Shown here piece after piece: positions 43,479-52,689 of a stretch of DNA of 64,000 nucleotides. Location: contig NZ_CP034161.1 in NCBI RefSeq assembly GCF_003860525.1, positions 1,674,001-1,738,000 of the forward strand, in the 5' to 3' direction. The notes under the pieces are model-generated. The model worked only from the letters and a program-made list of their open reading frames with translations, did no database searches and was not told the DNA's origin. The stretch's first letter is position 1. Each line of letters starts with the position of its first letter. Made by a program: the position numbers and the translations under genes. The DNA comes from Epilithonimonas vandammei. GTDB lineage: Bacteria; Bacteroidota; Bacteroidia; Flavobacteriales; Weeksellaceae.

Positions 43479-44411
43479 ATGCTCTTAGAAGTCAAAAATC
43501 TTTATTTCAATTATCAGACCAATAATCCCCTGTTTCATAACCTGAACCTGCATGTAGATGAAGGTCAGATAGTTGCTTTGGCGGGTGAAAGTGGCTGCGG
43601 CAAGTCAACCTTGCTGAGCCTGATATACGGACTGATGGATTGGCAGAGCGGTGAAATTATTTTTGACGGTGAAAAATTGTTTGGCCCAAAAGGAAATCTA
43701 GTACCTGGAGAGTCGAAAATGAAATTCGTAGCGCAGAACTATGATTTGATGCCCTACGGGACAGTTTACGATAACGTTGGAAAATATATTTCTAACATCA
43801 ATTTAACATCAAAAAAAGAGAAAGTTGATGAATTATTGGATATTGTTGGACTTTCAGAATATGCGAAAGTGATTCCTAAAAATTTAAGCGGAGGACAACA
43901 ACAACGTGTGGCGATTGCCAGAGCTTTGGCTATACTTCCTAAGATGCTTTTGCTGGATGAGCCTTTTAGTAACCTTGATTTTTCCAGAAAATTCGAATTG
44001 CGAGACAAGCTGTTCAGTTATGCAAGAGAAAACAATATGAGTCTGATAATTTCTACGCATAATCTGGAAGAAGTGCTGCCTTGGGCGGATAAAATCGTGG
44101 TGTTGCAAAATGGTAGGCTGATTCAGAATGATTCGCCAAAAGAAACTTACGAAAATCCTTACAACGATTATGTTGCCAAGCTTCTGGGCGAAGTCAATAT
44201 TTTTACAGAAGGAGAAAAAACTCAATTTAATCTTTCCAAAAAGCATTACTTTCCGCATCAGATAAAAATTGCTGAAGGTGGAGTTGAAGCAAGTGTTTTA
44301 GAAAGTCTTTTTGCGGGTTCGTATTACCGAAATAAGGTCAGAATTAATGATAAATCAATTGTTGTTTATTCTCAAAATAAACTTTCCGGCAACGTAAATT
44401 TAGAGTTTTAA
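43479..44411 (+). CDS. ABC transporter ATP-binding protein
   Basis: A 310-residue cytoplasmic ATPase of an import- or PotA-like ABC system. Walker A is GESGCGKS (36-43), the signature LSGGQQQRVAIARALA (about 137-152), Walker B LLLDEPFSNLD, and the switch histidine STHNLEE. The C-terminal ~80 residues form a small extra domain (FTEGEKTQFNLSKKHYFPHQIK), as in PotA/MalK-type regulatory tails. No permease or binding-protein gene is next to it, so its partner and substrate cannot be named. Confidence 0.85.
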   Translation: MLLEVKNLYFNYQTNNPLFHNLNLHVDEGQIVALAGESGCGKSTLLSLIYGLMDWQSGEIIFDGEKLFGPKGNLVPGESKMKFVAQNYDLMPYGTVYDNVGKYISNINLTSKKEKVDELLDIVGLSEYAKVIPKNLSGGQQQRVAIARALAILPKMLLLDEPFSNLDFSRKFELRDKLFSYARENNMSLIISTHNLEEVLPWADKIVVLQNGRLIQNDSPKETYENPYNDYVAKLLGEVNIFTEGEKTQFNLSKKHYFPHQIKIAEGGVEASVLESLFAGSYYRNKVRINDKSIVVYSQNKLSGNVNLEF

Positions 44412-44642
44412 TTGTCACCCATATCCAGATTGTTGATAAAATATGGATAACTTATAGATTTTCAGTTTGTTGAATTGTATAAAATTTATAATTTTGACAA
44501 ACGAAAATACATAAGGAATTTTTTGGTTAATTCTCTTTCTGCCTTAGGGACTGGAAATTAGCTTCGTTACTGCGAACAATCAGAGTCTTTGAAAGTTTAC
44601 CCTGCCAAAATTTTCCTTTTTTTTGTTTGATACTGTAAAAGG

Positions 44643-44703
44643 CTTCGACTCCGCTCAGCCAGACATTTAGTATTTAAAATTGTCACACGGAGCGGAGTCG
44701 AAG
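44643..44703. repeat. Palindromic intergenic repeat
   Basis: CTTCGACTCCGCTC at 44643-44656 and its exact reverse complement GAGCGGAGTCGAAG at 44690-44703, with a 33-base loop. Repeats built on the same TTCGACTnCGCTCAG word are common between genes in Bacteroidetes. The rest of 44412-44722 holds no gene I can see. Confidence 0.7.
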
Positions 44704-44722
44704 TGTTTTATTTATAGAATTT

Positions 44723-45055
44723 TTAAGCCTTCTTTACAAACTCAGACTTCAAAGCCATAGAACCGAAGCCATCAATTTTGCAATCGATATTATGGTCAGA
44801 ATCTGGACGAAGACGGATGTTTTTAACTTTGGTTCCTGCTTTTACAGGTTTTGGAGCACCTTTCACGGGCAAATCTTTAATCACAATTACAGAATCTCCA
44901 TTTTGCAATTCTTTCCCAAGAGAATCGAAAATTTTGCCTTCCGCTGAAACTTCCGCTGGATCCCACTCGTGAAAACATTGGGAACAAACTTGTAGATTGT
45001 CTTGTTCATAAGTGAATTCGGATTGGCATTTTGGGCAAAGAATTGTGTCGCTCAT
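44723..45055 (-). CDS. PhnA/YjdM-family zinc-ribbon protein
   Basis: A 110-residue cytoplasmic protein with an N-terminal zinc ribbon of two Cys-x-x-Cys pairs (CPKCQSEF and CSQCFHEW). The YjdM/PhnA C-terminal domain follows ([45 protein letters not shown]). Despite the historic name it is not proven to act on phosphonates. The ATG at 45055 ([10 protein letters not shown]) is the family N-terminus. A -7 box (TACCTTTG, minus) is at 45074-45081. Confidence 0.88.
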   Translation of the reverse strand: MSDTILCPKCQSEFTYEQDNLQVCSQCFHEWDPAEVSAEGKIFDSLGKELQNGDSVIVIKDLPVKGAPKPVKAGTKVKNIRLRPDSDHNIDCKIDGFGSMALKSEFVKKA

Positions 45056-45073
45056 AGATTTTAATTTGAGAAG

Positions 45074-45081
45074 CAAAGGTA
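45074..45081 (-). promoter_or_regulatory. -7 box of the PhnA-like gene
   Basis: TACCTTTG on the minus strand, 18 bases upstream of the start codon. Confidence 0.5.
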
Positions 45082-45165
45082 AGATTAATTACGTTTATTT
45101 TGAAATGAGATAATTCATAAGTCAAGAAATCTATCATTCATTATTTATAATTCATCATTAATTTT

Positions 45166-45173
45166 TAGATTTG
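45166..45173 (+). promoter_or_regulatory. -7 box of gcvT
   Basis: TAGATTTG, 30 bases upstream of the ATG at 45204. Confidence 0.5.
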
Positions 45174-45203
45174 TGCGCAACTAAAATAAATCTTCCTTTT
45201 AAA

Positions 45204-46307
45204 ATGAAAAAAACCGCTTTATATAATAAACACGTTTCTCTAGGCGCTAAAATCGTTCCTTTTGCAGGATTCGAGATGCCTGTTCAATATTCTGGAGTTA
45301 CAGAAGAGCATTTTGCTGTCCGCGAAAAAGCGGGAATTTTTGATGTGTCTCATATGGGACAATTTTTCATCGAAGGTCCTTCTGCAAAAGACTTGTTGCA
45401 GTTTGTGACTTCTAATAATGTTGATGCTTTGGAAATCGGAGATTCGGCGTCTAGCCAAAACAGGAAAGCACAATATTCTTGTCTTCCTAACGAAAATGGC
45501 GGGATTGTAGATGATTTGATTGTTTATAAAATCGAAGATGAAAAATATTTTGTAGTAGTTAACGCTTCAAATATTGATAAAGACTGGAATCACATTGTAA
45601 AATACAATGAAAAGTTTGGAGCCAAAATGACAAATGCTTCGGATGAAATGTCATTAATCGCCATACAAGGTCCAAAAGCAACTGAAATTCTTCAGAAATT
45701 GACTGAGACAGATTTGTCATCCATTCCATATTATCATTTCACAATTGGTTCTGTAGCTGGTTTTTCGGATGTGATTATTTCCAACACAGGTTATACAGGT
45801 AGTGGGGGATTTGAGATTTATTTCAAAAATGAAAATGCTGAAGACATTTGGGATGCGTTGACAGAAGCAGGAAAAGAATTTGGAATGATTCCTTGTGGAT
45901 TGGCTTCTAGAGATACTTTAAGATTAGAAAAAGGCTTTTGTCTTTATGGAAACGATATCGATGATACCACATCTCCGCTAGAAGCTGGATTGGCTTGGAT
46001 AACAAAATTTGATAAAGATTTTGTAAATAAAGCATTCTTGGAAAATCAAAAAGCTGAAGGAGTTTCAAGAAAATTAGTAGGTTTCGAAATGCAGGAAAAG
46101 GCAATTCCAAGACACGATTATGAAGTGGTTGATGCACAAGGAAACATCATCGGAAAAGTGACTTCCGGAACAATGTCGCCAATAAAAAAAATCGGATTAG
46201 GTTTGGCTTATGTTGATAAACCCAACTTTAAACTAGGTTCAGAACTCTTTATCAGAATCAGAAACAAAGATATTCCTGCGAAAGTGGTAAAACTGCCTTT
46301 CGTTTAG
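45204..46307 (+). CDS. gcvT: Aminomethyltransferase (glycine cleavage T protein)
   Basis: Transfers the methylene group from lipoyl-bound aminomethyl on GcvH to tetrahydrofolate and releases ammonia, part of glycine breakdown. It is 367 residues, standard length. Conserved blocks: [21 protein letters not shown] (start of domain 1), [60 protein letters not shown]. The ATG at 45204 gives the usual [16 protein letters not shown] start. No other gcv gene is adjacent. It ends in a strong terminator. Confidence 0.95.
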   Translation: MKKTALYNKHVSLGAKIVPFAGFEMPVQYSGVTEEHFAVREKAGIFDVSHMGQFFIEGPSAKDLLQFVTSNNVDALEIGDSASSQNRKAQYSCLPNENGGIVDDLIVYKIEDEKYFVVVNASNIDKDWNHIVKYNEKFGAKMTNASDEMSLIAIQGPKATEILQKLTETDLSSIPYYHFTIGSVAGFSDVIISNTGYTGSGGFEIYFKNENAEDIWDALTEAGKEFGMIPCGLASRDTLRLEKGFCLYGNDIDDTTSPLEAGLAWITKFDKDFVNKAFLENQKAEGVSRKLVGFEMQEKAIPRHDYEVVDAQGNIIGKVTSGTMSPIKKIGLGLAYVDKPNFKLGSELFIRIRNKDIPAKVVKLPFV

Positions 46308-46342
46308 TTTTCAGACGAATTGATATAACTGATAGATAATAG

Positions 46343-46375
46343 AAAATGCGTTCAAAAATATGAACGCATTTTTTT
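46343..46375. terminator. Bidirectional terminator
   Basis: Stem AAAATGCGTTCA / TGAACGCATTTT followed by T run, between convergent gcvT and glutathione peroxidase genes. Confidence 0.85.
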
Positions 46376-46404
46376 ACTTCTCACATCCATCATCCTACTT
46401 CTAT

Positions 46405-46938
46405 CTACTTTAGATAATTCGTAATACTTTCGCTCATTGGATTGGTGGTACAAACGAAGCTGTCGATAACGTGACCATTCTCATCTAGAAGAATCTTTGT
46501 AAAATTCCAAAGGATTTTAGTGTTTTTCACTCCATTTTCTTTTTTCTCTGTGAGGAATTTATAAATCGGAGCAATGTCATCACCTTTTACAGAGATCTTG
46601 GCAGCCATTGGAAACTGAACGCCGTAATTTCTCTGGCAGAAAGCAGCAATCTCGTGATTAGATCCAGGTTCTTGTCCACCGAAGTTATTTGCTGGAAAAC
46701 CTACCACAACCAATTTGTTCTTGTATTTTTCATAAAGTTTTTCCAAATCAGCATATTGAGGTGTAAATCCACATTCGGAAGCAGTATTCACAACCAATAT
46801 TTTTTTGCCTTTGAATTTAGAAAAATCAATAGTAGAACCATCCAAAGCCTCAACTTTGAAACTGTGAATCGATTTGGCCTGAGCCTTATTTTTTGAAAAT
46901 CCGAAAAGTGATAGCATAATAATGAATAAAAATTTCAT
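46405..46938 (-). CDS. Glutathione peroxidase family protein
   Basis: A 177-residue thiol peroxidase that reduces hydrogen peroxide or lipid peroxides, probably with thioredoxin. A hydrophobic N-terminus (MKFLFIIMLSLFGFSKNKAQA) suggests export to the periplasm. The catalytic residues are C56 (NTASECGFTPQY), Q89 (FGGQEPG) and the Trp in ILWNFTK. The selenocysteine of animal enzymes is cysteine here. It is a single gene with a -7-like box at 46956-46963. Confidence 0.92.
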   Translation of the reverse strand: MKFLFIIMLSLFGFSKNKAQAKSIHSFKVEALDGSTIDFSKFKGKKILVVNTASECGFTPQYADLEKLYEKYKNKLVVVGFPANNFGGQEPGSNHEIAAFCQRNYGVQFPMAAKISVKGDDIAPIYKFLTEKKENGVKNTKILWNFTKILLDENGHVIDSFVCTTNPMSESITNYLK

Positions 46939-46955
46939 AAATTTAATTTGAAGTT

Positions 46956-46963
46956 CAAATTTA
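46956..46963 (-). promoter_or_regulatory. Possible -7 box of the peroxidase gene
   Basis: TAAATTTG on the minus strand, 17 bases upstream of the start codon. Confidence 0.45.
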
Positions 46964-46987
46964 AAACAAGTTTTGGTAATAATGGTT

Positions 46988-47020
46988 AATTATCAATTAT
47001 CAATTATCAAATATCAATTA
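46988..47020. repeat. Short tandem AT repeat
   Basis: Three to four imperfect copies of TATCAAT between the peroxidase promoter and the end of the LuxR-type gene. Confidence 0.6.
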
Positions 47021-47022
47021 TC

Positions 47023-47817
47023 TTAAATAAGCGCCCACTCCAAAGCTTTTTTCACCAATTCCGAAACTTTGTTGCAATTCGTCTTAGCGAGGATGTTTTT
47101 TCGGTGTGTCGTGATGGTATGATAGGAAATATCGAGCATTTCGGACATTTGTCTGGATGATTTTCCTACTGCCAAAAGGGAGAGAATCTCTGTTTCTCTT
47201 TTGGTCAGTTCTACATGTGGTAACTCAATATTCTCATTATTTCTGTACTGCATCTGGTGAAAATCGTTGCGTTCTCCAATGCCAACTACCAAAACAGTGT
47301 ACGGATTTTTCTGTGTGATATGGTGGATATTGGTATGGATATTTACGGATTGATGTAATCGCCCGTTTTCATCTTTTAAGGTATGGAGTGCCTGATGATG
47401 AAACATCTCGTAGTTGCCTTTTCCTGTTTTCATCCGAAAGCAATAGCTGCATTTAAGATTTAATTGATGTTCCCATCCTATTTCCTGTATTTTCTCAATA
47501 GTCATTCTTTCGGCTTGCAGTACAAATTCGATATCATCTGGATGTATAAGTTCGATGATTTCTTTAAGATGCTTTGGAAATTTTTTAAGCCCGTGCATGG
47601 GTAGCAGATTAGGATCATGGTTACTTAGAGTGCTGTTTGCTACATTCAGAACATAGTAGTAGAACTGACCTATGGCAAACATTTCTCCGATTATCTTTTC
47701 AATCGGAGGCGGTTCAACAATCTCCTCATAATTGTTGCTCAATACTTCGGGATGGGAATTCCAAACATCTGACAATGGATGTTTTTTTATGAGATGGGCT
47801 ATTTGTTTTTCTTTCAT
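47023..47817 (-). CDS. PAS-like LuxR-type transcriptional regulator
   Basis: A 264-residue regulator. The middle (about 55-190) resembles a PAS fold (VEQFYYYVLN-like FAIGQFYYYVL, FPKHLKEIIELIHPDD, MKTGKGNYEMFHHQALHTLKDENG). The C-terminal LuxR/GerE helix-turn-helix is clear: LTKRETEILSLLAVGKSSRQM, SYHTITTHRKNILAKTNCN (about 205-255). There is no receiver domain, so it may sense a ligand directly. An inverted repeat with TACC/GGTA arms lies 42 bases upstream, similar to one near the NarL-type regulator at 54713. Confidence 0.82.
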   Translation of the reverse strand: MKEKQIAHLIKKHPLSDVWNSHPEVLSNNYEEIVEPPPIEKIIGEMFAIGQFYYYVLNVANSTLSNHDPNLLPMHGLKKFPKHLKEIIELIHPDDIEFVLQAERMTIEKIQEIGWEHQLNLKCSYCFRMKTGKGNYEMFHHQALHTLKDENGRLHQSVNIHTNIHHITQKNPYTVLVVGIGERNDFHQMQYRNNENIELPHVELTKRETEILSLLAVGKSSRQMSEMLDISYHTITTHRKNILAKTNCNKVSELVKKALEWALI

Positions 47818-47858
47818 TATTTAGTTTTTATAAAATTAACAAAATTTTTAATTAAAAA

Positions 47859-47874
47859 TACCCTTTTTGAGGTA
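47859..47874. promoter_or_regulatory. Inverted repeat, possible LuxR-type operator (site 1)
   Basis: TACCCTTTTTGAGGTA between the LuxR-type gene and the small signal-peptide frame at 47924. Preceded by AAAAA, as is the similar site at 55371. Confidence 0.45.
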
Positions 47875-47898
47875 TTTACTTGTATTGTATTTTTATTT

Positions 47899-47906
47899 TA
47901 GATTTG
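47899..47906 (+). promoter_or_regulatory. -7 box ahead of the 47924 frame
   Basis: TAGATTTG, matching TAnnTTTG, with TTG at 47880-47882. Confidence 0.5.
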
Positions 47907-47923
47907 AGATAAAGATAATAACT

Positions 47924-48067
47924 ATGGAAACTCTTTTTTACAGACCCGTTCTCATTCTTTCTATTTCAGTCTCTCCATTCGGTTTCTCTCAGGAATATAA
48001 AAGTGCAAAATACGTAAAGGAAAGCTTGAAACTGTCATTTCTCGGCAGGTTTTGGTTTTGTATTTAG
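47924..48067 (+). pseudogene. Short signal-peptide frame, possible gene remnant
   Basis: A 47-codon frame: METLFYRPVLILSISVSPFGFSQ looks like a signal peptide with cleavage near FSQ, followed by only ~24 residues (EYKSAKYVKESLKLSFLGR). It has a good -7 box at 47899 and the inverted repeat at 47859 upstream. The rest of 48068-48234 holds no gene I can see. It is either a very short secreted peptide or the left-over 5' end of a gene controlled by the adjacent LuxR-type regulator. Confidence 0.4.
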
Positions 48068-48234
48068 TTTTCTTAGCTGAGCGAAAGCGCCCTTGAAAAC
48101 CTTAAAAATGGTCTCGATAATATTGATAAATTCTTTGCTCCTTTTGCGTTTAGGATCTATTATTTTAACAAAATTTTATGATTTGTAAAATAAATGCCTT
48201 TTCTTTGCCGTTCTTTTCTTTATGACCAAAATCA

Positions 48235-49071
48235 ATGAGTGTTTACAGTAAGCTGGCAGAGAATCTCCAGTACATTTCGCCGACTTATTACAAAAGCAGA
48301 TTTTTCAAAAAGTTGAAAGGTCTTTCTGCTCAAAATCTTTTAGAAAGAAAAGTCGAACCTGAATTTCTTTGGATAAAAGAAGTTTTGGAAAAAGATTCAG
48401 TGTTTATGGATGTGGGTGCTAATGTAGGCGCTTATCTTTATACTTTGGAAAATCATCTGAAACCAGAAAATATTTATGCTTTCGAACCCAATCAACAATT
48501 ATTCAAGAGACTGAAACGATTATTTCCCAAAGTCAATTTACTTTCGTTCGCGTTATCTGATGTTTCCACAATTGCAGAATTTAAAATTCCAGTTATTAAT
48601 GGAGAGAAAGTTCATACAAGAGGAACTTTGCAAACATCTATCAAAGAAAAAAATGAAGAAAAAACCATCCTTCAAAAAGTAGAAGTTAAGCCTTTGGACG
48701 ATTTGGTCTTCGACGATGTTTATATTGAGCAAGGTCGAAATGCTCAGACTAACAAATTTAATCTGAAAAAACTCGATTTTATCAAGATTGATGTAGAAGG
48801 AAACGAGATGCAGACTTTGCGAGGTGCCAAAAAAACAATCGAAAAATTTAAACCCATTTTAATGGTAGAGATGGAGCAACGTCATCACAAAGAAAACCTG
48901 TGGTCTTTGATTTCGGAGATTGCAGATTGGGGCTATTCGGTTAATTTTCTGGATAGAAAAACTTTGCAACCAAAACTTCTTACAGAAGAATTCCTCAATC
49001 AGCAAAATCCGGATAATGTGAAGAATTATAAAGATTACATCAATAACATCATATTCTTGCCAAGAATCTGA
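48235..49071 (+). CDS. FkbM-family methyltransferase
   Basis: A 278-residue SAM-dependent methyltransferase. Motif I is FMDVGANVGAYLYTL (about 57-71), followed by YAFEPNQQLFKRLK. The FkbM block LDFIKIDVEGNEMQTLRGAKK (about 180-200) and the ILMVEME strand are typical. Members methylate sugars in polysaccharides and glycolipids. It is followed after 98 bases by a flippase-like gene, which suggests a role in surface polysaccharide. Confidence 0.88.
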   Translation: MSVYSKLAENLQYISPTYYKSRFFKKLKGLSAQNLLERKVEPEFLWIKEVLEKDSVFMDVGANVGAYLYTLENHLKPENIYAFEPNQQLFKRLKRLFPKVNLLSFALSDVSTIAEFKIPVINGEKVHTRGTLQTSIKEKNEEKTILQKVEVKPLDDLVFDDVYIEQGRNAQTNKFNLKKLDFIKIDVEGNEMQTLRGAKKTIEKFKPILMVEMEQRHHKENLWSLISEIADWGYSVNFLDRKTLQPKLLTEEFLNQQNPDNVKNYKDYINNIIFLPRI

Positions 49072-49169
49072 TATTATGGAAATTAGATTTTGAAAGCTTT
49101 CGCGAGCCTCAGCCTCACAAATAAAAATTAAAAACCATTAACCAACAACAATCAACTAACAACTAATCT

Positions 49170-50648
49170 ATGAGCGTCGTAGCAAGACAAGGTGTAAAAT
49201 ATTCGATAATTGGCTATCTGGGCTTTTTGCTGGGAACTTTTTCGGCTATTTTTATTTTTCCTTATGATATGGAATTTTACGGAAAGCTCCGTTACATCTT
49301 GCCAACTGCCGAGATCATAGTTCCAATCATTGTTTTTGGATTGAGTTTTTCCAACGTCAAATTCTTTGCGAAAGTGAATGCAGACGGGAAACACCATAAT
49401 ATGTTGAGCTTATCTTTGCTTGCAGTTATTATTAATTTTTTAATTGTTGTAGGCGGATTTTTTCTCATCGCTTATTGGTTTCCTGACTTCAAAAAACTGG
49501 AAATTTGGAAAATGAAAAATCTAATTCTACCCTTGGCTTTGGTTCTGGCTTTATCATCCGTTTTCAATAAGTTTTTGACGAATTATAAAAGGGTAGTAGT
49601 TCCTAATATATTCGAGAATTTTGTCCCGAAATTAGCCAATCTTGGAGCATTTTGTTTGTTCTTTTTTATGGGATTTGCGGAGAAATCGGCGTACGGATTT
49701 TTCTTTATGATGTTCGTTATTTCTCTCTTTGGGTATGGACTTTATACGAATAGATTGGAAAAGGTCAAATTTGATTTTGATTTAGGCTATTTCAAAAAAG
49801 ACAACTTTTATCGTGAGATTTTAATGTACAGTTTGTTCGGATTTTTGGGAAATATCGGAAATTATATCGCGATTAAAATCGACAGCTATATGATAGGCGA
49901 ATTTATCAGTTTCGAGGAAAACGGAATTTACAATAATATTTATTCGATCATCTCTCTGATTGTTGTTCCACAGATGGGATTGTTCAACCTATCCGCACCG
50001 ATTATTAATAAGGTTTTGGCAAATGGAGATTACAATGAGCTGGATCGATTCCATAAGAAAACGTCCCTCAGTTTATTTTTTCTTGGTTTGGTTTTATTTT
50101 GTTGCATTGCTGTTGGATTTCCATATTTAGCAGATTTTATGAAGAATGGAGAAGATTTGCGTTCCTCGGAACCTATTGTTTGGGTATTGGGATTTGCAAT
50201 GTTGTTTGACTTGGCAACGGGATTCAACGGACATATTATTTCCCTTTCCAGATATTATAAATTCAATATTGTGGTGATGCTGATTTTAGCGGTTTTGACC
50301 ATCACAACCAATATGCTTTTCCTGAAACATACAGACTTGGGAATCTTAGGAATTGCGATAGCTTATGCGATTTCTCTGTCGTTGTTTAATATTATCAAAA
50401 TCATTTTCAATTATATCAAATTCAAAGTTTTTCCTTTGGGAATTGAGATGATGTATGCGATGATTTTAGGCTGTATTTCCATCAACGTCGCTCTTCTTCT
50501 TCCGGATTTGAAGCTCAATATTCTCAATCTATTTTACAAACCGGCAGTCGTTTTGATGGTGCTTTTTATCGGTAATCATTTCCTTAAAATCTATCCTTTG
50601 GATAAATATCTAAACAGATCATTTATTAAAAGTCTTTTTAGGTTTTAA
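49170..50648 (+). CDS. Polysaccharide flippase-like membrane protein (Wzx/MATE-like)
   Basis: A 492-residue inner-membrane protein with 12-14 helices and almost no soluble domain. It fits the MVF/PST flippase fold: N-terminal MSVVARQGVKYSIIGYLGFLLG, amphipathic FGLSFSNVKFFAK, and GNYIAIKIDSYMIGEFIS near residue 230. Such proteins move lipid-linked oligosaccharides across the membrane. Together with the upstream FkbM gene it forms a small surface-polysaccharide pair, without glycosyltransferases nearby. Confidence 0.82.
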   Translation: MSVVARQGVKYSIIGYLGFLLGTFSAIFIFPYDMEFYGKLRYILPTAEIIVPIIVFGLSFSNVKFFAKVNADGKHHNMLSLSLLAVIINFLIVVGGFFLIAYWFPDFKKLEIWKMKNLILPLALVLALSSVFNKFLTNYKRVVVPNIFENFVPKLANLGAFCLFFFMGFAEKSAYGFFFMMFVISLFGYGLYTNRLEKVKFDFDLGYFKKDNFYREILMYSLFGFLGNIGNYIAIKIDSYMIGEFISFEENGIYNNIYSIISLIVVPQMGLFNLSAPIINKVLANGDYNELDRFHKKTSLSLFFLGLVLFCCIAVGFPYLADFMKNGEDLRSSEPIVWVLGFAMLFDLATGFNGHIISLSRYYKFNIVVMLILAVLTITTNMLFLKHTDLGILGIAIAYAISLSLFNIIKIIFNYIKFKVFPLGIEMMYAMILGCISINVALLLPDLKLNILNLFYKPAVVLMVLFIGNHFLKIYPLDKYLNRSFIKSLFRF

Positions 50649-50739
50649 GTCAATATTCTTTATTTAAAATTAGTTTTATATGCAGGGCTTCTGCGTCAGT
50701 CTAATCTGAATTTATTATCAAAATGTTTTGCAAATAAAG

Positions 50740-50781
50740 AAAGCCTGCCGAAAATTCATTTACAGAACTGTGACAGGCTTA
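50740..50781 (-). terminator. Terminator of the ABM gene
   Basis: AAGCCTG / CAGGCTT with a 26-base loop and a T-rich tail on the minus strand. Confidence 0.55.
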
Positions 50782-50805
50782 CATTATAGAATAATTGTGC
50801 TTTGT

Positions 50806-51099
50806 TTATTTAGCCGCTAAAACGTCTATTTTCTCAATAGATGGTGCAGTAGCCAACAATTCAGGCGCATTTTCCATTAGTGCTTTTGCAATCTTACCAC
50901 CAAGATGTGCTTCTCTGCCTTCTTCATCTGAAAAAGTGTCAAAAATGCCAAATGTAGAAGCGTCAATACGGAACGCATACCAGGTCACAGTACCCGCTTC
51001 TTCATTAGCAAGTGGCAATGCACCTGTAATAAAATCTTCAACATCTTTTTCTTTACCTGCTTTTGCTTCTAGTCGAACTAATAATCCTAGTTTTTTCAT
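50806..51099 (-). CDS. Putative quinol monooxygenase (ABM fold)
   Basis: A 97-residue dimeric alpha-beta barrel protein of the YgiN/ABM family (MKKLGLLVRLEAKAGKEKDVEDF, TVTWYAFRIDASTFGIFDTFSDEEGREAHLGGKIA). Members oxidise quinols or similar compounds without a cofactor. It is unlike the second ABM protein at 18230 in detail. It is divergent in function from, but in the same direction as, the AraC regulator gene 100 bases upstream, which may control it. Confidence 0.82.
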   Translation of the reverse strand: MKKLGLLVRLEAKAGKEKDVEDFITGALPLANEEAGTVTWYAFRIDASTFGIFDTFSDEEGREAHLGGKIAKALMENAPELLATAPSIEKIDVLAAK

Positions 51100-51199
51100 T
51101 TTTTTTAATTTTTAAATTAAACCAATTTTGTTTTAACAAATGTAGCTCATGTAATCTTGTGATGCTTTTTTATTTAGCCCAAAAACTTATGAAAAAAGG

Positions 51200-52060
51200 T
51201 CAAGTTTTCATCATGTTTTTTGGACTGTAACCAAATTCATTTTTAAAGGCTGTACTAAAATTTGATAAGCTGTCATAACCAAAGTCCATATAGATTTCTG
51301 ATGGTGTCGCTTCATTATTAAGCAATAATTTTTTGGCTTTGTTGAGCCGTTTTAGTTGAAACCATTTTCCCGGAGACTCTTGATATAATTGTGTAAATTT
51401 TCGCTTAAAAGTAGATAGACTCATATTACATAGAAAAGCAACCTCGTCAATATTCAAACTCGTGTACAGATTTTTTTCAACGACCATTTTAAAAGATAAT
51501 TCTCTTTCGTTGATTAATAATGAATGCAGATAGACAAAAAAACTTTGCCCATATTTATCAGCCAGATACAGCATAATTTCTTCAAATTTCAATTCCAGAA
51601 TCTTTTGAGAGATAGTTTGATTCAAGCCATAAATTTGTTGAATAGAATTAATAAAATGGATAATAAAATTGTCTTTTTGAATAAGGAAATAGGGACTATT
51701 GGTCGTTGTTTTATTTAAGTCCTTTGGGTTGAATAAATGCCCATATTTCAATAAAAAATCATTAATGTTTTTCTGAGAAAAGAAAAAGAGTAGGCAGCTG
51801 TAACTATTTGCACCGACAATTTCTGTTGTTAAAAAATTCCCCGATGCAAGGAGCAAGGATTGTGTATCATCGATCGAAACGATGTCATTAGAAAAGTGAA
51901 TGTCCTTTTGTCCGTCCAACAAAAAACTGAATACATTTTTGTTTAGGTTAATCTTATTTTTGGAAACAAGTTTATACGCCTCGTAGTTTGCAATTTGCAG
52001 GTCGGGAGTGTCTGTGTAGTTATTATCAAATAAATGTTCAGGAAAGTTTATAATATCCAT
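51200..52060 (-). CDS. AraC-family transcriptional regulator
   Basis: A 286-residue regulator with a C-terminal AraC DNA-binding domain of two helix-turn-helix units (about 200-285): LNIDEVAFLCNMSLSTFKRKFTQLY and PSEIYMDFGYDSLSNFSTAFKNEFGYSP. The N-terminal ~190 residues form an effector domain (FSFLLDGQKDIHF and SLLLASGNFLTTEI look like cupin strands). The effector is unknown. The ABM gene just downstream, on the same strand, is a likely target. Confidence 0.86.
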   Translation of the reverse strand: MDIINFPEHLFDNNYTDTPDLQIANYEAYKLVSKNKINLNKNVFSFLLDGQKDIHFSNDIVSIDDTQSLLLASGNFLTTEIVGANSYSCLLFFFSQKNINDFLLKYGHLFNPKDLNKTTTNSPYFLIQKDNFIIHFINSIQQIYGLNQTISQKILELKFEEIMLYLADKYGQSFFVYLHSLLINERELSFKMVVEKNLYTSLNIDEVAFLCNMSLSTFKRKFTQLYQESPGKWFQLKRLNKAKKLLLNNEATPSEIYMDFGYDSLSNFSTAFKNEFGYSPKNMMKT

Positions 52061-52689
52061 AAAATTATTGTCTTAAAACATTTTGGCATTGTAAATATAT
52101 TAAAATTCTATTTCAAAAATTGTTTGCTAAAGTTTGGATGAATAGGTCGTTTAGCCTATTACATAATAGTTTGGGACTTTGCGAAATGACCGAAAATCGA
52201 GATGGAAAGTTTCGACTTCGGCTGCACATAGTAAAAGCAAATTTTTTTCTGGTAAATTATCCAAAAAAAGCTAATGAAATTGGGATTGCGGAATATGAAG
52301 CAGAAAATTTCAAATTGCAAATTACACCACCTTTTTGCCATTACAATTTTGGCCTAAACCTTCAATAAACTAAATGTGTGAGAAATCATTATTCTGTTTC
52401 ATTTATCAAATAAAGGTTGAAAGTAAAAAGAGCAAGCGGATCGACAATTTGAACAATTCAGTCTTAAAAATTTCAAAATATTTTTTAAAAACAGTGCGTA
52501 TTTTCAATTTGGATTTTATGTATATTTGATTCTGTTTACAGTGGTTATAAAGTTATTATCAATTTATTTTTAAATGTTAAAGCATAACCATCTTAGCAGA
52601 AAACTTAAAAACACAATTAAAGATTCTTCGGTTTTTGCTTAATGCTTTCGCTCGTAAAAATTCGGAGGATAGAAACTAATAACACGAAT
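52061..52689. other. Long intergenic region, no supported gene
   Basis: About 630 bases between the AraC gene and the TPR kinase gene, more AT-rich than the coding DNA around it. It contains an 82-codon plus frame at 52120-52368 with no recognisable family and no promoter, and a -7 box for the kinase at 52521-52528. Confidence 0.4.
52521..52528 (+). promoter_or_regulatory. Possible -7 box of the TPR kinase operon
   Basis: TATATTTG, 162 bases upstream of the chosen ATG; a long leader would result. Confidence 0.4.

Noticed and set aside
43479-44722. A complete ABC transporter locus
   Set aside because: Only the ATPase is present; neighbours are a lipoprotein gene and PhnA, with no permease or binding protein.
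46988-47020. Possible CRISPR-like tandem repeat
   Set aside because: The units are only about 7 bases with no spacers; it is a simple AT tandem repeat, and no cas gene is present.
52120-52368. An 82-codon plus-strand frame in the long intergenic region
   Set aside because: No recognisable family, no promoter or ribosome binding site, and mixed residues typical of chance frames; kept only as a note on the region.
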